A stretch of DNA of 64,000 nt from Amycolatopsis vastitatis (lineage in GTDB: Bacteria > Actinomycetota > Actinomycetes > Mycobacteriales > Pseudonocardiaceae), in NCBI RefSeq assembly GCF_002234595.1, contig NZ_NMUL01000039.1, positions 62,001-126,000 on the forward strand, read 5' to 3'. The first letter of the stretch is position 1, and every line of letters starts with the position of its first letter. The position numbers and the translations under genes are program-made. Shown in pieces: positions 59,877 to 64,000 of this stretch. A model generated the notes under the pieces. That model saw nothing but the letters and a program-made list of their open reading frames with translations. It was not told the DNA's origin and searched no databases.

Positions 59877-61109
59877 TCAGCCGTGCAAGGCGCTGCCGGC
59901 CTGCCAGGCGCTCCAGCTGATGGCCCAGTCTCCGTGGCCGTTGTTGATGGCCAGCTGCGGGCCGCCGGAGTTGGTGACCTCGACGACGTCACCGACGTTG
60001 AAAGTGTCGAAGAACCACTTGGCGTTCTCGGTGTTCATGTTGAGGCAGCCGTTGGAGACGTTGTCGCTGCCCTGCACGCCGACCGTCTTCAGGTTCTCGT
60101 GCAGGTACTCGCCGTCGTTGGAGATCCGGACGTTCCAGTTCTCCGGTGCCTTGTAGTAGCCGGGGTCGCCCTCGCACACGCCGTAGCTGCAGGAGTCCAT
60201 GATCTTGTGGTCCTCCTTGCCCAGCACGGTGTGCGTGCCGTTGAAGGTCGGCGTCGGGCCGCGCGGCGGGGTGTTGGCGGTCTTGCCCATGCTGGTCGGC
60301 GCGGTCTTCACCAGCTGCCCGTTGTGGTACGCCTTGATCTGGTGCGTCTTGCCGTCCGCCTTGGCGATCCAGGAGTCGTGGATCTTGTAGGTGGCCGAAA
60401 CGTCCTGGCCGCCGTACACGCCGCCCCCGATCGGCATGCCGAAGGTCGTGGTCTCGAGCTTCACGGTCGAGCCGGCCTTCCAGTACTCCTTGGGCCGGAA
60501 GTGCACCTCGCGCTTGCCCACCCAGTACCAGCCGCCGTCCTGGGCGGGCGAGGACGTCACCTTGAACGACTTCTCCACCGCGGCCTTGTCGGCGATGTCG
60601 TGGTCGAACTTCAGGCCGATGATCAGGCCGACGCCGAAATCGCCCGACGCGGACTGGAAGAGCGCCGGAGTGGCTACCCCGGACGGCTTGATCGTGTGCA
60701 CTTCCCCGCGCTGCTCGGTCGCCGCACCCGCCTGGTTCACCGCGGTGGCGGCCACCTGGTAGGTGGACCCGTACCGGAGGTGATCCGTGCTGGTCCACGT
60801 CGTCTTGTCCGGCGAGAGATCGCCCTTGACGCCGTTGCCGGTCTGCGGGTTCGTGACCGTGACCGCCTGCAACGTGCCACCCGACGCCTTGACGACGATC
60901 GGGTCCTTCGGGCTCAGCTGGTCCCCACCCTCGAACGCCACGGTCGCGGCGGGCACCCCAGGCACTGTCGCCGTCCCGGGCGCTCCGGCTGCTCCGACCG
61001 CTTGCGCGGCCCCAGCGGTCTCGGTCTGTCCACTACATGCAGCCAGCAGCAGGGCCACCAGGCCGAGTCCGGCGATACGGATCACTCTCACGACCATCAG
61101 ACGTCCCAC
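59877..61109 (-). CDS. L,D-transpeptidase lipoprotein
   Basis: A 410-residue lipoprotein that cross-links peptidoglycan by 3-3 bonds outside the membrane. Signal helix and lipobox LLAACSG are at residues 9-27, followed by an Ala/Gly-rich linker. Two Ig-like domains follow (about 55-150 and 155-255), then the YkuD catalytic domain with HxxN... and SNGCLNM (catalytic Cys near residue 364). The domain layout matches LdtMt2-type actinobacterial enzymes. The GTG at 61109 has GGAG four bases upstream; ATG 61097 is an in-frame alternative that would shorten the signal by four residues. Confidence 0.92.
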   Translation of the reverse strand: MGRLMVVRVIRIAGLGLVALLLAACSGQTETAGAAQAVGAAGAPGTATVPGVPAATVAFEGGDQLSPKDPIVVKASGGTLQAVTVTNPQTGNGVKGDLSPDKTTWTSTDHLRYGSTYQVAATAVNQAGAATEQRGEVHTIKPSGVATPALFQSASGDFGVGLIIGLKFDHDIADKAAVEKSFKVTSSPAQDGGWYWVGKREVHFRPKEYWKAGSTVKLETTTFGMPIGGGVYGGQDVSATYKIHDSWIAKADGKTHQIKAYHNGQLVKTAPTSMGKTANTPPRGPTPTFNGTHTVLGKEDHKIMDSCSYGVCEGDPGYYKAPENWNVRISNDGEYLHENLKTVGVQGSDNVSNGCLNMNTENAKWFFDTFNVGDVVEVTNSGGPQLAINNGHGDWAISWSAWQAGSALHG

Positions 61110-61285
61110 TCCGCTCCAAGTTGTGTCACGATCCGATCTCTCGAGGACGGGCCCGTGGCCGGTTTGTGACGATGACGAGTGCGCCGCCGCCGTGGCTCAG
61201 GCGATCTTCGGGGCGGCGTCGTGGACGGGCGGTTACGGCTTTCCAGCCCGCCTGGTGGGCCGACCCTTCTGTACGTGGAGATCCC

Positions 61286-61693
61286 ATGTCGCTTCGCATA
61301 GTCGTCGCCGAGGACTCAGTGCTCATGCGCAACGGGATCGTGAGCCTGCTGACCCGGTTCGAGCACGAAGTCATAGCCGAGGTCAGCACGGCCGAAGGGC
61401 TGATCGAGGCGGTCGAGGCGGATGCTCCCGACCTGGTCATCACCGATGTGCGGATGCCCCCGGCCCACTCCGACGACGGGCTCCGCGCAGCCGTGAAACT
61501 GCGTGCCCGCCACCGGCAGCTTCCTGTTCTGGTGCTGAGCCAGTACGTCGAACAGTCCTAGGCGAGCCAGCTGCCGGACTCGAACGGCGGCGTCGCCGTG
61601 GGCTATCTGCTCAAGGACCGGATCGGCGCGAGGTATTGGGTTCGATGGCCGAAGGCCGGTCGAACGCCGCGATCGCCAGGCGGCCGTCGGCGA
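61286..61693 (+). pseudogene. Decayed NarL/LuxR-type response regulator
   Basis: An intact receiver start (MSLRIVVAEDSVLMRNGIVS, phospho-acceptor Asp in LVITDVRMPP) ends at a TAG (61559-61561) in VEQS, where relatives have a Tyr codon. Translation past the stop in the same frame gives YLLKDRIGAR, then a break to another frame reads EVLGSMAEGRSNAAIARR, the start of the LuxR helix-turn-helix. The rest is missing, and the neighbouring tetR gene's end follows. So there is one nonsense mutation, one internal deletion with frameshift and a 3' truncation. GGAG six bases before the ATG shows it was once expressed. Confidence 0.85.
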
Positions 61694-61701
61694 GCACGGG
61701 A

Positions 61702-62268
61702 TCAGTCGGCTGCGGTCAGGGTTCGAAGCTGGGCGAACGACTGGTCGATGGCCTCGCGCAGGTCCAGGTCGCCGGCGGCGTCGACCCATCGCCGGAAGGC
61801 GACCCGGTACACCGCGGAGCCGGTTTCGGCGGCCAGGTCGGCCTCGGCGTCGCCGATACCCCGCCGTCGAAGTCCGTCGGCGAGTGCGGCCGTCATCTGG
61901 GCGAGCTTGATCAATTCACGTTCCCGGAGATCGGCGTTGGCCATGATCACCGTCTGCCGCATCCGGGCGAGTTCACGGTCGTGTCCGATGGTATCGGCCA
62001 CCGCCTCGAGCGCGGCCGCGACGAGATCCAGCGCCGACGCCGTGGCGGGCGCCCCCTCCAGCGCGGCCAGCGACTTCTCCTCCACTTCGGCCGCCGCGTC
62101 GAAGAGGACCTCGCGTTTGTCGCCGAAGTAGCGGAAGAAGGTGCGGGCGGTCACGCCGGCCCGTTCGGCGATGTCGTTCACCATGGTCTGGTCGAAGCCG
62201 CGTTCGAGATACAGGTTCAGTGCGGCCTCGCGCAGCCGGCCACCGGCTCCCGGCTCCCATCGTCCCAT
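61702..62268 (-). CDS. TetR-family regulator
   Basis: A 188-residue TetR-type regulator. The helix-turn-helix is REAALNLYLERGFDQTMVND followed by IAERAGVTARTFFRYFGDKR (about residues 12-55). The C-terminal domain (MftR/TetR_C_17-like in look) carries conserved helices ending in SFAQLRTL. It is divergent from a broken quinone-reductase gene, and two strong dyads lie between them, so it may be an orphan regulator whose original target is dead. Confidence 0.9.
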   Translation of the reverse strand: MGRWEPGAGGRLREAALNLYLERGFDQTMVNDIAERAGVTARTFFRYFGDKREVLFDAAAEVEEKSLAALEGAPATASALDLVAAALEAVADTIGHDRELARMRQTVIMANADLRERELIKLAQMTAALADGLRRRGIGDAEADLAAETGSAVYRVAFRRWVDAAGDLDLREAIDQSFAQLRTLTAAD

Positions 62269-62305
62269 CCTGCGAGTTTAGTGCGATCGTCCAGGAACTC
62301 GCACA

Positions 62306-62329
62306 GTGATGTCAGCTGATGACATCGAC
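62306..62329. promoter_or_regulatory. Candidate TetR operator A
   Basis: GTGATGTCA-GCTGA-TGACATC; arms match over seven positions. It is a near-copy of the dyad 32 bp to the right, about three helical turns. Confidence 0.6.
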
Positions 62330-62337
62330 GTGGTACG

Positions 62338-62360
62338 GTGATGTCATCAGCTGACATCAC
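62338..62360. promoter_or_regulatory. Candidate TetR operator B
   Basis: GTGATGTCA-TCAGC-TGACATCAC has perfect 9-bp arms. It lies just upstream of the broken quinone-reductase gene (ATG 62379). Confidence 0.7.
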
Positions 62361-62378
62361 GGCGGAGGGGTGCTCACC

Positions 62379-62976
62379 ATGGCGACGGCGAAGCGGATCC
62401 AGTACCACCGGTACGCGGCGGGAGCGTTCGCCGAAATGGTCGTCGCCGAAGAAAAGGCGGTCGTGACGAAGCCGGCGAACCTCTCCTGGGAGGAGGCCGC
62501 CACGATTCCCGTGGTCGGACTCACCGCATTCCAGGCCGTGGTCAACACCGGCAAACTGCACGCCGGGCAAGCGGTGTTCATCCACGGCTGCCTCGGCCGA
62601 GTCGGCCGCTCCGCCGCCCAAATCGCCTTGGCACGCGGCGTTTCCGCGGGAGGCAGCTGCCGCGCCACCGCCACGCACGAGGCACGCGGCCTCGGAATCG
62701 CCCCGACCGTGGACTTCGACTTCGACGCGACGAAACTCGCGAAGCGATTCGACGTCGTGTTCGACACCGCCGGCACGCTGCCGATCAGCGTATCGGGTGC
62801 TGGTCGGAAAACCCGCCGCGGCGGACCTCGAGGCGGTCGCGCAGGCTGCCGCGAAGGGGGTGTTGCGGTTGCCGGTCGCGCGCAGCGTGCCGCTCGGCGA
62901 GGCGATCGCGGCGCTCACGGAGCTTGAACGCGATCGCCCACCCAAGGGCGGGAAGCTCATCATCACGACCGAGTGA
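62379..62976 (+). pseudogene. Decayed NADPH:quinone reductase-like (zinc-type) oxidoreductase
   Basis: The frame opens MATAKRIQYHRY, as in intact quinone reductases, then jumps directly to AAGAFAEMVVAEEKAVVTKP, normally about 80 residues later, so the catalytic-domain N-terminus is gone. FDVVFDTAGTLPI follows, then sequence continues in another frame as VGKPAAADLEAVAQAA and ends KGGKLIITTE at 62976. About 200 codons remain of the usual 310-330. The GGAGG site and paired TetR operators show a formerly regulated gene. Confidence 0.85.
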
Positions 62977-63053
62977 CCGCCGCGTCGCTCGAATCCTCCG
63001 AGGACTTCCGGGCCAACGCGGCCCGGCGCCGATCACTCTCGAAAGGACCGACT

Positions 63054-63374
63054 ATGTCACCGACCCGGAACACCGCCGCGACACCCACGTTCATGGTGTT
63101 CGCGACCCTCCGCGACGACACCGACCTCACGGAATTCGCCGCGCTGCGAGAGGACGAGCAGAAGCAGCTGGAGGTGCTGCGCTCGGAGGGGCGGATCGGC
63201 GCCCACTACGTTTCCCCCGCCCGGCGGGCGACGTTCATCGAGGTCGTCGCCGACGATGAGGCGCAGGTCGCGGAGACGCTGGCGACCCTGCCGTTCGCCC
63301 GGTTCTTCGATGCCGACGTCTACCCGACCACTCCCCCGGATCCCGCGGAGATCGCCCACCGGGCGCGATCGTGA
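63054..63374 (+). CDS. YciI/muconolactone-isomerase-like small protein
   Basis: A 106-residue protein of the ferredoxin-like YciI/MIase superfamily. The opening FMVFATLRDDTDLTEFAALR, the central RSEGRIGAHYVSPARRATFI and VADDEAQVAETLATLPF are the usual strands and helices. AAAGGA lies seven bases before ATG 63054. Function is not known for this group. It sits just after the broken reductase, possibly once co-transcribed with it. Confidence 0.8.
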   Translation: MSPTRNTAATPTFMVFATLRDDTDLTEFAALREDEQKQLEVLRSEGRIGAHYVSPARRATFIEVVADDEAQVAETLATLPFARFFDADVYPTTPPDPAEIAHRARS

Positions 63375-63409
63375 GCCGGGAACCCGCTCGTTCGCTGATG
63401 GAGGATGAC

Positions 63410-63841
63410 ATGGCAATGCTCAACCGCAGGAAACTCCCGCTCGGCAAGGTGCTCATCTCGTTGTCCGCGGCGGGAACCCTGGTCGGCTCGTACGTCGCCG
63501 ACTGGAACGAGACGCACATCCACAATCCGACGTGGCCACCCCACGCCAAGTTCCACAACGCCCAAACCATGAGCATGGGCGCCGCGTTGTCCCTGACGGC
63601 GCTGTACCAGTTGTGGAAACCGGGGCGGTCGCGTGAGTCGCTGGACAGCGCGGCGGTCATCGCCGGCCTGTACGGGCTCACCCAGCTCTCCGCCGTCCTC
63701 TATCCGGGTACCGCCAGCGTCGACCCGCCCCGCGAAGACAACTGGCCGCAGCTCAAGTACACCCTGCCCAGCCTCGGGATGGTCCTGCTCGGCTACTGGA
63801 CCGAACGCCACCGAATCACCCGAGAACGACGGCGTGCCTGA
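63410..63841 (+). CDS. Four-helix membrane protein of unknown function
   Basis: A 143-residue protein with four predicted helices (about residues 11-28, 50-68, 79-101 and 117-133). The loop THIHNPTWPPHAKFHNAQTM between the first two has several His residues and could bind a metal or heme. ATG 63410 has GGAGG five bases upstream; upstream in-frame GTG 63371 would add 13 residues. It may belong to a domain-of-unknown-function family such as DUF6640, but I am not certain. Confidence 0.72.
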   Translation: MAMLNRRKLPLGKVLISLSAAGTLVGSYVADWNETHIHNPTWPPHAKFHNAQTMSMGAALSLTALYQLWKPGRSRESLDSAAVIAGLYGLTQLSAVLYPGTASVDPPREDNWPQLKYTLPSLGMVLLGYWTERHRITRERRRA

Positions 63842-63861
63842 CTGAGCCGCAACGCGAGACG

Positions 63862-64000
63862 TCAACCGCCGATGCGGCGCCGACGCTGCTGCGCCGCATC
63901 GACGACGTCCGGCCAGAGGAGTCCCAGCGCATCCGGCAAGGTCGCGGTCTCCCACAGTTGCGGTGCAACCGTGTCGAGCAGGCCGGTGGTCTCCGGCTCA
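63862..64000 (-). CDS. C-terminal 45 residues of an unidentified gene
   Basis: An open frame enters from the right edge on the minus strand and ends at TGA (63862-63864). The visible part is EPETTGLLDTVAPQLW... and ends QQRRRRIGG. The codon bias is that of a real gene. There is too little to assign a family. Confidence 0.55.
   Translation of the reverse strand, partial: EPETTGLLDTVAPQLWETATLPDALGLLWPDVVDAAQQRRRRIGG

Noticed and set aside
1..64000. tRNA, rRNA, insertion sequences, prophage or integrase genes
   Set aside because: None was recognised on either strand by reading; a dedicated tRNA scan could still find one I missed.

Overview
The window is very GC-rich, with short intergenic gaps, many ATGA/GTGA gene overlaps, frequent GTG/TTG starts and several likely leaderless promoters. 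This points to an actinomycete of the Pseudonocardiales. Amycolatopsis is my best guess, from gene content and from an interspersed palindromic repeat I associate with that genus; this is inference, not proof. No rRNA, tRNA, IS element, prophage or CRISPR array was found.

0-8 kb: amino-acid catabolism. A partial valine dehydrogenase is followed by paaX-like regulator / tryptophan 2,3-dioxygenase / kynureninase on the minus strand. These are divergent, across only 48 bp, from a creatininase-family hydrolase / aryl-CoA ligase / SDR / enoyl-CoA hydratase operon. Together they read as tryptophan -> kynurenine -> anthranilate -> anthraniloyl-CoA. The usual formamidase and the aryl-CoA monooxygenase are absent. 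8-12 kb: a tightly overlapping five-gene minus operon (SDR, choline/aminoglycoside-kinase-like phosphotransferase, histidine phosphatase, SMP-30 protein, VOC protein). 12-18 kb: an XRE-type regulator, a 988-aa LuxR/NB-ARC-type regulator with a relic cyclase domain, and an acyl-CoA synthetase. 18-24 kb: a stand-alone Pol I-like polymerase, an ABC-2 exporter with a secreted partner, and an OmpR-type two-component system.

24-34 kb: a minus-strand efflux locus. It holds a sensor kinase (with an 8-residue repeat insertion), a NarL-type regulator, two CusA-like RND pumps, a very short adaptor-like lipoprotein and a second lipoprotein. 34-46 kb: a secreted Asp-box protein, HrpA helicase, a small membrane protein, lactate 2-monooxygenase-like enzyme, a saccharopine-dehydrogenase-like reductase, a Baeyer-Villiger monooxygenase with divergent TetR, and a secreted GH46 chitosanase. 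46-54 kb: PHP phosphoesterase, YfcE-like phosphoesterase and GntR regulator, divergent from a sugar-acid dehydratase; then a VanW-family cell-wall protein and an MFS transporter.

53.5-55.4 kb holds the most unusual locus. A 113-residue peptide with its own Shine-Dalgarno carries ten perfect PTDWT repeats and is divergent from a membrane diguanylate cyclase. 55-61 kb: TrpB-like enzyme, aromatic-ring FAD monooxygenase with divergent TetR and paired operators, dienelactone hydrolase, L,D-transpeptidase. 61-64 kb: two decayed genes (a response regulator and a quinone reductase) around an intact TetR with two operators, then a YciI-like protein, a four-helix membrane protein and the end of an unidentified gene.

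Three copies of an 83-bp palindromic element (24.2, 40.4 and 55.4 kb) sit beside gene 3' ends. Most of their sequence differences fall in hairpin loops or keep base pairing, which argues for a structured RNA or terminator function.
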